Assembly (NCBI GenBank): GCA_011503125.2
Contig: WWBZ02000033.1
Span: 3,410,001 to 3,474,000, forward strand
DNA length: 64,000 nucleotides
From: Botryosphaeria dothidea
Taxonomy: Eukaryota; Ascomycota; Dothideomycetes; Botryosphaeriales; Botryosphaeriaceae
Direction: 5' to 3'
A model generated the notes under the pieces. It made no database searches and was not told the DNA's origin. It saw nothing but the letters and a program-made list of their open reading frames with translations. Positions 22,990-34,224 of this stretch are shown here, one piece after another. Made by a program: the position numbers and the translations under genes. Within the stretch, counting starts at the first letter, position 1. Each line of letters starts with the position of its first letter.

Positions 22990-25800
22990 ATGGCGCAACA
23001 CCGACGCGTCCGATCGCGCACGACCCCGCAACCGGACCTCCCACAACAACGCACCACCCGCACAACTCGCAGCCAGAGCCGCGACATTGATCAAATTCCA
23101 TCTCAGACTGTATCAAAGGCTACGAAAAGAGGTGTTCGTGGCAAAAGTGCTGATAGCACTACGAGTGCGGGCAGCATCAACACCAGCGACACCTGGGAAT
23201 TTCGAAGAATAGGAAAACGAAGTAAGAAATTTTCTGTTGTTTATGTGATCTTGGCGATCGACAGATGTTAGGGTAAGCGTTAGGGTCGAAATGTTAGGGT
23301 TGTAGGGTTAGGGGCTGCACGATATTCTCACATCTTTGCGACATGACCCAATTCTCCACCCAGCCTTACCATTAACAAGATACACTACGTTGCTGACACA
23401 AGGGTGTCTAGATCTCTCTATCGTCCAAGAAGATGTCGACGTTCCATATTTAGATCTCCCGGAGCCAGACACGGAGGAAGCTCTTGGTGCCCACGAGGTA
23501 ACTCCACCTATATCAACTACCACTTATGAATATGCCGTTCACCAATCGCCCGGCGCCCAGTCCGCCATTTCCGGGACCACTGCAATTTCTACAGCTCAAA
23601 CCGTCCATGATCCCGCCGATCTAAATCGTGATATGATGCTCGAATATCTCGACGACCTCTACACGGATGCCGATAAAATCCTGAAAATCATCGCCCCGAG
23701 AGCTGCGTCCACTAATGACCTCGCCTCCGTTGTTTCTGAGGCTATGAACTCATCCTCACGGCTCAGCAAGCTTCTTGAGACGCGTGCCAACCGCCTCAAG
23801 GAAGCGTGTCAATACTTCAGTGGCGCCAATTCCACCACCGAAGAGCCCGTATTTATCGAACGCAACAGCGTTCTCGCCTCATTCGCTGGCATGGAAGACA
23901 GATACGATGTCTTCCGCCGCCCCGATGCCATACTCTACAAGGCCAACTTAGCGATTTTTACGAAAGAGTTGGCCACTAGCACACGTGAGCAACAACGCAC
24001 ATACGAGCTCCTCCTCCGTTTGGATCACACGATGCCCCGATACTTTACGTCGTCACTTCGCGGCAAACAAGCAGAAGACTTTGACCAAGGATGCAGTGCT
24101 CTCTTCAACGAGACTTTCAGGCTTGCTCTGGATATCCGCACCCAACTTGCCATTGTTTTATTAGCCCGCCAGCCGAACTTTGATCCGCATGCATCTATCA
24201 GCGAAGTCTTCTTCCCTGACTTTGAGGAGGACGGCGAATCTGAAGCTCTTCGTCTCCGCGGCTGGGATGCTGTAGGTCTCGGCGGTGGCGGCGACGATGA
24301 TTTATCTCGTCCCATTAAAGATGCCATCCTCGAACGGGTGAAAGATATCAGAGGATGTTTTCGAAAAGATGAAGAAGCTTTGGAAAAGGGCGACTACGTT
24401 GATTCAAATAAACTGGACTTTGAGTTTCCCTGGTCCGGCTTTGTGAAGAGTACATTGGATTGGGCTCGTCGCCGCAACGTCGAGCTCGAAGATGAGATCA
24501 ACTTGTCGGGCGGGGTCTCTAAAATCCAGGCATCTTTGAAGGAGTACCTCTCGACAGGCGTCCCTCAATCTCCAGGTGAGCGCAGGCAAACAGCATCTCA
24601 AAGCCAGAGAGTGTCCGCGGCGGATGTGGAATCTCAAAGTCAGGCTATCCCTAAGCCTGAACCAGCGGTTACCGGCGTCTTGCGAAAACATCTGCAACTA
24701 TTATCGGGCCTGACTGACAATGTTGGAAACCACGAGCTTGTAAATGCACTGGGTGAAATCAGTGCAGTTAAAGGCGTAGCCACGGAAGCCGATGAAGACT
24801 ACCAGCCTCCTGTCCAAGATGACGACGAGGACGGGAACGAAGATGAGGACGGTTCGAGAACATTTGTTGATCTACCAGCACAGCGCAGAGCTATCCAGGA
24901 TGACTTAAAGATACTGAGGCAACGAGAGAAACAAAACAAAGAGAACATGCGAAAGTTGTCCGCGGACACCGGCAGTACACCGCGCCGGTCTTTCTATGAT
25001 AGACAAGCTGGAGCGACACGTGTCTCGTTTGATGAACCAGGTCCTTCACCTACGAGAGAAGTCAACTCGCCCAGCAACAGTCAAGATGGAAGAAGGAGCT
25101 ACGAGACAGGTTCTCATGATGACGACCAGTACAAAACCCGACCTTCGAACAGCCAGAGCCGGGGTAAAGGAAGGCGGATAGCGACAGAATCTGATGAAGA
25201 CGACCTGTTCGAAACACGGCTCACAAACAGCAAGCGGCAAGTCCCTGTCCAGAAAAGGGCGCGCTATGATCCTCCGTCCGTACCATCGTCCTCAGCACAA
25301 GGGCAAAGCCAAGCTCATCGCCCATCCAATCGCATTGTGGAGGATTCACCTGACGAGAGTGATGATGATGAAAGCGGACCATCTCACGCTCAGCAGTTGA
25401 AGGTCGTGAGCCGGCAAGCGAAGGCGCGGAATATCGCTGCCGGTTCAACTGCAGGAGCCAAGGGACGCACCCCATGGAGTGATGAAGAAGTCAATGCACT
25501 CTTGGAGGGGGTTGCAAACCACTCGCGTGCGACGCGGCCCTGGAAGCTGATCAAAGAAGGCGATAAGATGGGAAATAACATCCTCTCCCGCAGGAGCAAC
25601 ACCGATCTCAAAGACAAGGCAATGAACATCATATGTAACTACAAGATGTCAGTATGGCCAAGACGCACTGGTTTGCTTAGATTCACTGATGTTCGTGTAG
25701 GGCTGGGCAGGATTTGCCACAAGGGCTCGGGAATTTCAAACTCCCTAGAAACCTTCAGGAAAAAGTGGACAAGCGCCGTGGGCTTTCGTCTCTCGATTGA
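22990..25800 (+). CDS. Telobox Myb protein (Tbf1/TRF-like telomere-repeat binding factor)
   Basis: Exons 22990-23221, 23412-25647 and 25701-25800 give 855 aa. The second acceptor could instead lie at 23402 (three residues more). The last intron (GTCAGT...TAG) restores a frame ending KRRGLSSLD. The N-terminus is Arg/Thr-rich and basic. A mostly helical region (about 120-330) sits where TRF/Taz1/Tbf1 proteins carry the dimerisation domain. A long disordered acidic and Ser/Arg-rich region follows. The C-terminal Myb/SANT domain starts at about 762 (TPWSDEEVNALLEGVANHS, then PWKLIKEG) and contains TDLKDKAMN, the telobox version (consensus VDLKDKWR) of the third helix. Known role of the class: binding duplex TTAGGG at telomeres and in some promoters. 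Its own first intron and promoter carry TTAGGG motifs. Confidence 0.88.
23268..23313 (+). repeat. Cluster of four TTAGGG motifs in intron 1
   Basis: TTAGGG starts at 23268, 23280, 23294 and 23308, plus a degenerate TAGGG at 23303. All are in the same orientation and spaced 12-14 nt, so they are not a simple tandem telomere array. They lie inside the first intron of the telobox gene. Confidence 0.9.
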
Positions 25801-26102
25801 GCGGATTCAGTACTTCAAAAGAGCTTTCTCCAATAGTGGAATTTAGGAATACAGGCGTCGTGAGACTGAGAACCCTTTTTCATGACGAGAAGAGCGGTTC
25901 CAGGCGTTCATTGGAATCATTCGGGTTGCACTCCGCTTCCATGATCATTGAACTGTTTGAGAAAGTCATTCTGAGGCAGGAACTTCCTCTGCCAGTCTTT
26001 CCGGGAATTTAGCTGGCCTGCTCCCACAATACCCCAGACACAAAGATACAACAGACTTCATACACTGTATTGCTCAGATTTCTGCAGCTGAACCCCGCCC
26101 GC
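25801..26102. other. Convergent intergenic region
   Basis: Short 3'-to-3' gap between the telobox gene and the unknown minus-strand gene. No feature seen. Confidence 0.45.
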
Positions 26103-26654
26103 TCAATCCTTCTCGTCCATGTCATGGTATCTCTTCATGAGAGGAAATTCAGGTCCGTCCAGAATCAACCCAGAAAGCATGGTGAACATCTTCTCAGGCT
26201 TGAAGAAGAACTTGCCCATCGGCGCAAAGTTTCCATCCTCATCATTTATCTTATCGGCGTAAACGAACAGCAAGCCGTGGTCGTCGAGGTTGTTGTTCGT
26301 GATGACCACGAAACAGTGCGGCAACCAACCGATATCGCTGGTCCCGCTGCTCCTGGGCGGCGACACTTCCTTGTCCATAGCAGCGTGCGCGTGGACAATG
26401 TCCACCAGCTTCCCGCCGGCGAAGATCGGCGTTGGCTTGGCCGGTCGTACCAGTTGAGTTTCCATCTCGTAGTCTTCCCATTCCTGCTGTGGCATCGAGG
26501 CGATTTGTTGCACGCGCTCGAAAGTCATGTCGGGAACCAGCGAGTATATGGCGACAGAGGCCTCGTCAAAGGTGCATTTCTTGTGGTAGTCCTTCAGGAG
26601 CTCTGGCGCGTGTGAAGGGAGGGTAAGGTCCAGCGAAGGAAAGGTGTCGGACAT
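26103..26654 (-). CDS. Unrecognised 183-aa protein
   Basis: Single-exon ORF, MSDTFPSLDLTLPSHAPELL to the C-terminus MKRYHDMDEKD. Composition is that of a globular cytosolic protein: mixed alpha/beta, no signal peptide, no membrane helix. Distinct stretches are DEASVAIYSLVPDMTFERVQ, GWLPHCFVVITNNNLDDHGL and LFVYADKINDEDGNFAPMGK, which look like a strand-rich core. A CCGCC-type GC bias at third positions agrees with real coding. I do not recognise the family. It is convergent with the telobox gene, so its promoter lies to the right (26655 onward). Confidence 0.7.
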   Translation of the reverse strand: MSDTFPSLDLTLPSHAPELLKDYHKKCTFDEASVAIYSLVPDMTFERVQQIASMPQQEWEDYEMETQLVRPAKPTPIFAGGKLVDIVHAHAAMDKEVSPPRSSGTSDIGWLPHCFVVITNNNLDDHGLLFVYADKINDEDGNFAPMGKFFFKPEKMFTMLSGLILDGPEFPLMKRYHDMDEKD

Positions 26655-27584
26655 CTTGTGTTGAAGCGAGGCCTCGGACTAGATTTTGGTTTGATTGAAA
26701 TGAACGAGGAGGGTTGGCTGGCGGACGGCTCGGGAGGGAAGGCTCGGTTGTCTTTGCATATCATATACACGTGACGCCAGTACGTCACCGTGGACCCCAC
26801 TAAGCCACTCCAGCGTAGAAGCAAAATGATCGGAACGCACCGCCGCCCTGCACATACTCCCGCTCAGCCACGGCCCGCAATCTGGGGTGGAGCGGGGCCA
26901 AAATGTGGGCTGAGGGTGGGAGGCTGAACTCCGGATAAGCGGTTGCGTTACCCGAAAAGATTCGGATGCTCAATCATCAAGCTGAGTTTGGAACCTCGTC
27001 CCACAATAAAGTTCCCGAAAGGATCCGATTTCTAAATCAAAAGACTAAATCAGGCAACAGCTTTAGATGGCCATCATAAAAGGATTCATGTGGAACCTCA
27101 TCTGGAGACCAACATGTTGGTATTGTTGCATGCTCTCCCTGCCTTCCATTTACATTCTACAAAGGCGGAAAGTGTCACAGAGGCAAATTCTACTGGATTC
27201 AAGTGTTGGCGAAGTTAGAGTATTTTCTCCCCATAATTCTGCATCACCCTTGCAGCTGTGAAGGATGAGAAGGAAGCCGGCCCCACACTCCTACCTCAGT
27301 ACTCTCTGTCCATGACCTCATACCAACAGGACTTCTCACTGTTCGCATCACCACAGCCTCCGCCTGTGAGGACATCGACGCTGCTGCCTTTTGAGCTGAG
27401 CCTCAATATGATGGATGCATCTCGTTCCTACAATGCCTTCAAGTAAGAGCACGACAAAGGTATAAGAATCGGCTTGATTCGAAACTTCAGTGCTCCATCA
27501 ACAGCATCCGCTACATTCCCAACTAAACTACAGCTTCTCAGCCTCTAAGATCACTCTCTTCTCTCAAAAGATATTCCTGCAATC
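26655..27584. other. Divergent intergenic region
   Basis: Promoters of the unknown gene (leftward) and the secreted nuclease gene (rightward). AT-rich from about 26940. ORFs at 27067-27261 and 27258-27446 lack coding character. Confidence 0.45.
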
Positions 27585-28617
27585 ATGAAGGTCCAAGTTG
27601 CTGCTTTCGTGCTTTTTGCTACGACATCTCTTGCAACCCCCCCGCCTGAAATCACCTTCACCTTTGACTGCAGCAAGCCAAATGGCAAAGGGGCCAGGGG
27701 TAAGTAGCCTCAACTAAGGTGTATCAAGCAGATGGAATGCTGACGTTCTGATTCCCAGAGACGTGTAACACCATGTGCTTTGGTAAGAAACCCTCACCAC
27801 CATGGATCTTCCAATAGGCCATTGGATCTGGTCCTCTGAAGGTAAAATCGATCCTTGAACGGAAAACTCATAGTTCAATAGGTCTCAAGTGCCACAACAT
27901 TCCGAATTATTTCAACTTCGACGACCCAGACCAGGAAACGAAGGACGAGCGCCGTGAGAAGGCCGGATGCGGCCGCAACAACCGCTGCTCCAAAGACCCC
28001 TACGGCTCCGGCTTCGAGTGCGACGAGTTTCCCTTCGCCATGTCTTCCCAAGGCTCCGCGGGCGGTCAGATCAACCGCTGCGTGCCTGATCAACCCGATC
28101 ACAAATGTACTGCAACCCTCAAGCCTACCCCTTGACCCCTCGCCCTTTGCTAACGAGATCGCACGGTCATCAGCCCAAGGCGCCCAGATCCTCCAAATCC
28201 AGACCAACAAGAAATACTGCAACAAGAGGCCCGGCTGCGTGTTTCACCTCTCCTTCACCAACGAGGGCGACTACAAGTACTGCAAGAAAGACCCCGATTG
28301 CACACCGGATGACAACCTCTACACCAAGGATGGCCCTATCACGTCGGGCGTTGCGCGTCGGGCGAGCGAGGGCGGCCGCTACATGCTGGCCAGCGGCAAA
28401 ACTATCTGTAAGTTGTGACGTCCCATAGAACGACGGCAATGATGCTGAATTGCCTTTTCCAGTTTCACCCAGCGACTTGAAGATCGGCACCCTGTCGCTG
28501 CGCCACGAGGCCGCCAACGTGACTCTTGAGAGGGAGTTGATGGCTCGTGGGATTTTCGACGACGAATACGACAACAACATGGAGATAGTTGAGGATGAGG
28601 TCATTGCGAAGCTGTAA
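27585..28617 (+). CDS. Secreted NucA/NucB-type deoxyribonuclease-like protein
   Basis: Five exons: 27585-27699, 27759-27782 (a 24-nt microexon), 27882-28106, 28174-28407 and 28463-28617, giving 250 aa. The start MKVQVAAFVLFATTSLA is a clear signal peptide. The mature protein is Cys-rich (DCSKP, TCNTMCF, LKCHN, CGRNNRCSK). It carries the fungal NucA/NucB core: ECDEFPFAM (about 92-99), then GGQINRCVPDQPDHK and SQGAQILQ. In bacterial NucA/NucB the equivalent DE-[WY]-P motif holds catalytic acidic residues. A second Cys cluster follows (KKYCNKRPGC, YKYCKKDPDCTP), then an acidic tail. Likely role: extracellular DNA degradation, for nutrition or against microbes or host DNA traps; this is inference. 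No neighbouring secretion or toxin genes. Confidence 0.85.
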
Positions 28618-29422
28618 GGGCGCTGATGAAACGTTAAGCTTGCGGCAATGTCAGGTGCATGGAGTCTGTAGTGATACCGTTCGTTTCCTTCTTTAGTTTA
28701 TGATTGTCCAATACACTCTTTATGTTCGAGCCTCTGCTTACTAAGGTTCCAAGGTCAGCACTATGACGGAGAATTCCACTCGTCTGTACCGTCTGTACGC
28801 TCGGATATACCTGTGATGGGCGTGATCTTGGGGAAGATATCATCCTGGAAGACATTGGTGACGAATTACAGAATCGTGTCTTTCGTGAGTTTTTAAGGCT
28901 GAAAATGAGTTGAAGCATTGTCGAATATTGCTGATGATCAGCAGTGGCTGTGGGTGCTGCTGAAATCATCGAAAACGCAAACAAATGTATCATGAATTGC
29001 TATCTGCAAGTCGGCCGGCTTAGAAGAGATCACAATAAAGCGTATCGCAAGCAATGAGTTTTGGGAACATGTCCACAATTACACTTTCTGGTCAGATAGA
29101 GAGAAGTCTCTAAAGAGCTATGTTCAAGGATATATAAATCTCGGTGACGTAATTTGGAACTGTGCCTTTCACCGGATACAGGCCGACTGACTTCGATGTA
29201 TACATTCCCACGTACCTTAAGGACTCCCGCTATATCGTCGCCGAGTTTACTCCCCGCTCTCTTCTCTTACAATATCACAATCAGCGACGTCGTCCTACCC
29301 CTTTCTGCTCCACCTCCCTCCACTCTCTCCGCTCGCATTCTTTCAAAACATAAAACCAGCCCACCGTCCGCTTTTCAAGAACAGCTGAGAGATCCACCTC
29401 TTAACCGAGGTAGCTCACAACA
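28618..29422. other. Intergenic region
   Basis: AT-rich stretch between the nuclease gene and tRNA-Glu. A minus ORF at 28634-28993 has no recognisable domain. No repeat or RNA gene identified apart from the tRNA at the right end. Confidence 0.45.
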
Positions 29423-29528
29423 TCCGTTGTGGTCTAGGGGCTAGGATTTGCCGCTCTCAGTCCTGACGAGAGTCCATCTCACTTGATACAAGTGCCGGCA
29501 AGGCCCGGGTTCGATTCCCGGCGACGGA
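29423..29528 (+). tRNA. tRNA-Glu (anticodon CUC), intron-containing
   Basis: The acceptor stem TCCGTTG (29423-29429) pairs with CGACGGA (29522-29528), with one T-G wobble. The anticodon CTC is at 29456-29458 in the loop CTCTCA. The anticodon stem TGCCG pairs with CGGCA (29496-29500) after removal of an intron of about 35 nt starting after base 37 (29460-29494). The T arm CCCGGGTTCGATTCCCGG is intact, giving the B box; the A box is GTGGTCTAGGGG. A T-rich stretch follows at 29530-29538, consistent with Pol III termination. Confidence 0.93.
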
Positions 29529-30128
29529 ATTTCCTTTTGCAATCCCATGCAATGCTCTTCTTTTTGCGGCCACGACATGGTGGTGTTATCGTGTAGTCGG
29601 GAAATTTTTTTGGTGGAGGGCTCAGGTCGCGGACCGAGCTTGGAGGAAAAGAAGCGCCGGTTCGGGCCGGGCGGTGAGCTAGCGGGGCTCGGATGCAAAA
29701 GTTGCTGCCGGTTCTGTCCAAAGGTGGGTGACGGGGTCCTCGATAGGTCGAGCTTCTGAGAGCCGGGAAGGGCCTTGGAACTGACTAAGGAGGCTCCGCT
29801 GTGGGACGCGGTGGTGGGTGCTCTTGGTGCCTACAGCCATGCGGAGATGCGATGTCAAGGTCCGATTATCGCGGTGACTGCGGGCCAATCAGAATATCGT
29901 GAACGTAAGAACTTCGAAGACTCGAAATTCCTCGTTAAAACCAGAAATGAGCCCTACTCTTTCTAAAATGTCCGTTTCTTTTGGATAGATGAGGGAGTAG
30001 TTAACCAAACATGTTGCTCGGAATTGAAAACAAGCCCGAAACAAGCGTGGCGCCCATATCCTGCAGATTTGCCTCCCTTGCTCTTATATTTTAGTGATCA
30101 AGATGAATTGACATTGTCATAGATATTC
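29529..30128. other. Intergenic region
   Basis: Between tRNA-Glu and the 3' end of the TRAPPC12-like gene. Short ORFs only, none convincing. Confidence 0.45.
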
Positions 30129-31683
30129 TCAGAGTTTGAAATCTGCAGCTTGCCTCTCCCAACCCATCTCGCTTGGCTCCAGCGCAGAGACCTTATCCAC
30201 AAGCTCCAGCTTCCGCTCCCGTGACCTTTCGGTGCAGAGCTCGTAGATGGTGCTCAGGTTGAAGGTCAGCGCGTGGAAGGCAGAAGCCGAATTTTGACCT
30301 TGGTCGATCAGATCCTCTAGCACTTCCCGGGCATCCGATATCCGGCCAACGTAGAGCAAGCACACCGCGCGATTTTGGACGACCAAGGGATCGGAGGGAT
30401 CGGATGCCGCTAGTGCGTCCCAGATCGTCAATGCTGTGCTGTAGTCTGCTTCGGCCATAGCGACGAGAGCGTTGAGGGGGTCCGCAGGAACTGGCGCATC
30501 GGCGTCAACTGGTGGAGCAGGAGACGGCGAAGTAGCAACACAGCGCTTGGCAGCATCAATATCACCGACTTTGATCCAAGCCAGTGCCTCCATGGTCTTT
30601 AGACGGGCAGACTCTGTGGTCAGCGGTGCTGAATCCGCCTTTTCCTCTGCTTCGACCGCCTCCCGAGGCCCAGAATCTGCGCGAACAAGCCCTGCCAGAT
30701 GTCTTGCAGCACCTTCACATTCTCCCATTTCTATTAGAGCATTCGCGACTCTGATAGCAAGCTCTCTCAACCGGTCCTTCCACGTCTGTTTTGCCCCAGG
30801 ATCCTGTGTCTTGATCGCCTCTATCCTTGCTTCTCGAGCCAACTCGTAGTAGCCCATAACGCCGCGGCGCCAGTCACCGTACCCGAGACCCATTAGTCGG
30901 ACAGAAAGCACGCGCAATTCCCAGGGTACAATATGGGCGCCCGTCAATGGGTTCCGATAGAAAGCACTGGTCAAATCACCCAGCAGCTTTGCCTCCGCAG
31001 CGGCCAGCGCATGTTGATTGAGGAGAGTGAGACAGGCTAATCGCACGTAGAATAGCGAGAAGATGCGCGGATAATCGGTAGGCGAGGTATTCCTGACCAA
31101 TTCGGTCGCGGCAGAGACGGCAGCAATGCGGTAGTGTCCACCATCGAGGAGGGCACGAAGTGGGATCGAGGGTGCGGGTTGGTGCGCGGCGGAGAGGAAA
31201 GGCTGCGGAATTGAGTGCGGAGGAAGAGGGTGGAAGTTGTTTGGGTGGAGCAGGAAGCCGAAGTCCTTCTCGGGGGACTCGAGAGCTGAGCCAGGGGTGG
31301 AGGCGGTGGGTGATGCTATGTGCGATGGGCGAGTGGGAGTGATAGGCTGGGGCCGGTGCTGCTGTTGTTGCTGCTGCACATGCGGATGGGTGAAAGGGTT
31401 CGGCGATAAGGGCGCAGGAGAACCTTTGCTGGGCGAAGGAGATGCAGATAGAGGACTGGTGTGGCATCAGCAGAGACGGGGAGAGACGGGCGACATGGGG
31501 TGACGCACTCATCAAAGTCGGCATCCAGCGGCCCTTTGGTGGAGCGGCGGGTGATGGCTACTGCAGCAGTGGTTAGCTACAGGCAGGTAGAGCTGGCACC
31601 GCAGAGCGCAGAGACGTACTGCGGCGGCGCTCGTCGCTGGAGGCCATGCGGCCGTGGCCCTTGGCCCGGGGAGGCGCCTGCAT
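30129..31683 (-). CDS. TRAPPC12-like TPR protein (trafficking complex subunit)
   Basis: Exons 31683-31620, 31560-31509 and 31455-30129 give 480 aa; introns are GTACGT...GCAG (branch CTAAC) and GTGCGT...CCAG (branch CTGAT). The N-terminal ~100 residues are low-complexity: RRSTKGPLDADFD, Ser/Pro-rich, and a Gln run. The rest (about 110-480) is alpha-helical repeat sequence of the TPR type: LRALLDGGHYRIAAVSAATE, FYVRLACLTLLNQHALAAAE, ALIEMGECEGAARHLAGLV, MEALAWIKVGDIDAAKRCV, VQNRAVCLLYVGRISDARE. Order and length match fungal homologues of TRAPPC12, a TRAPP tethering complex subunit in ER-to-Golgi and autophagy traffic. The assignment rests on recalled family resemblance. It is divergent from ILV2. 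Confidence 0.82.
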
Positions 31684-32020
31684 GGTGATGAGGACGGGGT
31701 GTGGAGCTCTGGTGGTGCTAGCTGTGTGTCGTTTCAACTGCCGGGGGCGGACTTAGGCGTTATTGTCGGGGGCGTGATCCTGCTTCCAGTGACCTTCATT
31801 GGTCCGATTTCGGACCGCCGGCCTGGCTGCCCCCTCCTCGGCAAGGTGGAAATTGTCGAACGAAACCACTCACACTATTCCTGACTCACCACCAAGCATT
31901 CCTCTTGTCCTTAAGATACCCGGCGCGCCCCCCGCCCACCTTCAGTCCTGCGACCTGGCCATTGGCACCTCTCCGCTCCTCCCCCGCGACTGACCCCCAA
32001 AGGGCTCGCCACTCGTCACA
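31684..32020. promoter_or_regulatory. Bidirectional promoter, TRAPPC12-like / ILV2
   Basis: 337 bp between the two start codons. It contains a CATTGG (inverted CCAAT) at 31797-31802, and a C-rich leader just before ILV2. Specific amino-acid-control sites were not identified with confidence. Confidence 0.5.
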
Positions 32021-34224
32021 ATGCTCAAAGCACGCCAATCGCAAGGCGCTCTCAAGAGCATCAACACCGCCGCCCGCCGTTTCTCCTCCACACCCGCCCC
32101 GAAAGCTGTCTCGCCCTACCGCAATGCTGCCGTCCAGCAGTCCGCTTCGAAACCCGTCGTGAAGAACTCCAGCAAGCGCACTCAGAGCACTGCCGCTGCT
32201 CAGCAAGCCGAGAGGCCCGTTCCCTCGCCCGCTTTCAATCGCCATGATCCCCAGCCGCAGGTCGCTTCGCGCCATGCGCCGCACATGGACCACTCCTTTG
32301 TCGGCATGACTGGAGGCGAGATCTTTCACGAGATGATGTTGCGCCAGGGCGTTAAGCACATCTGTGAGTCGCAGAAAACACCGTGTTCCCGAATTTTTCG
32401 CCGCCAGAAAACATACTAATTCCATGACTCAGTCGGATACCCTGGAGGCGCCATTCTCCCCGTCTTCGATGCCATTTACAACTCGAAGCACTTCGACTTC
32501 GTCCTTCCCAGACATGAGCAGGGTGCTGGTCACATGGCTGAGGGTTACGCCAGGGCTTCTGGAAAGCCTGGTGTCGTCCTCGTCACATCCGGTCCTGGTG
32601 CCACCAACGTTGTTACGCCTATGCAGGATGCCTTGATGGACGGTACACCCATGGTTGTTTTTTGTGGTCAGGTTGTTACTTCCGCTATTGGTTCGGATGC
32701 ATTCCAGGAGGCCGACATGCTCGGAATTTCGAGAGCCTGCACCAAGTGGAATGTGATGGTCAAGAACATTGCCGAGCTGCCCCGCCGCATCAATGAGGCC
32801 TTTGAGATCGCTACCAGCGGCCGTCCCGGCCCCGTCCTCGTCGATCTGCCTAAGGATATCACCGGCGGCACCCTGAACAGGCCCATTCCCGTTGACAGCG
32901 CTCTCCCCACGCATCCGAGTGCTGCCAGCTTGGCTGCCCGCGAGTTAATTAGAGCTCAGCTCAATGGGGCCATCAAGCGCTCCGCCGACTTGATCAACAT
33001 CGCCAAGAAGCCCGTCATCTATGCCGGTCAGGGTATTGTCTCCGCTCCTGAAGGTCCCAAGCTCCTGAAGGAGCTTGCCGACAAGGCGAATATCCCTGTC
33101 ACCACCACCCTCCAGGGTCTTGGTGGCTTTGATGAGTTTGACCCGAAGTCTCTGCATATGCTGGGTATGCACGGTTCCGCATACGCCAACATGGCCATGC
33201 AAGAAGCCGACTTGATCATTGCTCTTGGTGCTCGTTTCGACGACCGTATCACCGGACACGTCGCCCGCTTTGCTCCCGCTGCCCACGCTGCTGCTGCTGA
33301 GGGACGCGGTGGTATCATTCACTTCGAGATCATGCCCAAGAACATCAACAAGGTCGTCCAGGCCACCGAGGCTGTCGAGGGTGACGTTGCGACGAACCTC
33401 GCTGCTTTGATCCCCCACGTCAACGCTGTTCCTGAGCGCCCGGAGTGGTTCGAGCAGATCAATGACTGGAAGCAGCGCTTCCCGTGGGCCTACGAAAGGG
33501 AGGGCGCGAACGGCCTGATCAAGCCCCAGACCGTCGTCGACAAGCTCAGCAAACTCACTGAGAACATCCGTGAGAAGACCGTCATCACTACCGGTGTTGG
33601 TCAGCACCAGATGTGGGCAGCTCAGCACTTCCGCTGGACTCATCCCCGGACCATGATCACCTCTGGTGGTGCTGGAACCATGGGCTACGGTCTCCCCGCC
33701 GCCATTGGCGCTAAGGTTGCCCGCCCCGATGCTCTCGTTGTCGACATCGATGGTGACGCGTCGTTCAGCATGACTCTCACTGAGCTGAGCACCGCTGCTG
33801 AATTTGACATTGGTGTCAAGGTCATCATCCTGAACAACGAGGAGCAGGGTATGGTCACCCAATGGCAGTCTCTCTTCTTCAAGGACCGCTTCGCGCACAC
33901 TCACCAGAAGAACGCCAACTTCGTCAAGCTCGGCGAGGCTATGGGTGTCCAGGCCCAGCGCGTCAGCAACCCTGCTGAGCTCGAGGACAAGATGAAGTGG
34001 CTCCTGAATACCGAGGGCCCTGCTCTCCTTGAGGTCGTCGTTGACCAGAAGGTGCCTGTCCTGCCCATGGTCCCGGCTGGTAGCGCTCTTCATGAGTTCT
34101 TGGTGTATGATGAGGGTAAGTTCATTTCATCCCCAACTTCAATCAAGTACCATTTTGCTAACGTAAAACTACAGCCAAGGAGAAGGCCCGTCGTGAGCAG
34201 ACCCGCCAGCGTACTGGCAGGTAA
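32021..34224 (+). CDS. ILV2: Acetolactate synthase catalytic subunit Ilv2
   Basis: Exons 32021-32363, 32433-34115 and 34175-34224 give 691 aa. The N-terminus MLKARQSQGALKSINTAARR is a mitochondrial presequence. The ThDP enzyme core is complete: GYPGGAILPVFDAIY, LPRHEQGAGHMAEGYARASG with the catalytic Glu, GARFDDRITG, the ThDP-binding GDASFSMTLTEL to NNEEQGMVTQW, and the tail REQTRQRTGR. The reaction condenses two pyruvates to acetolactate, or pyruvate and 2-ketobutyrate to acetohydroxybutyrate, in branched-chain amino acid synthesis, with Ilv6 as regulatory subunit. Residue 196 is Val (CGQVVTSAIGSDAF) where yeast has Pro192, a known sulfonylurea-sensitivity position. Strong codon bias explains a long antisense ORF. 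Confidence 0.98.

Noticed and set aside
32945..34093. 382-codon ORF antisense to ILV2
   Set aside because: Lies entirely within the ILV2 coding exon on the opposite strand; its openness follows from strong codon bias. No family motif.
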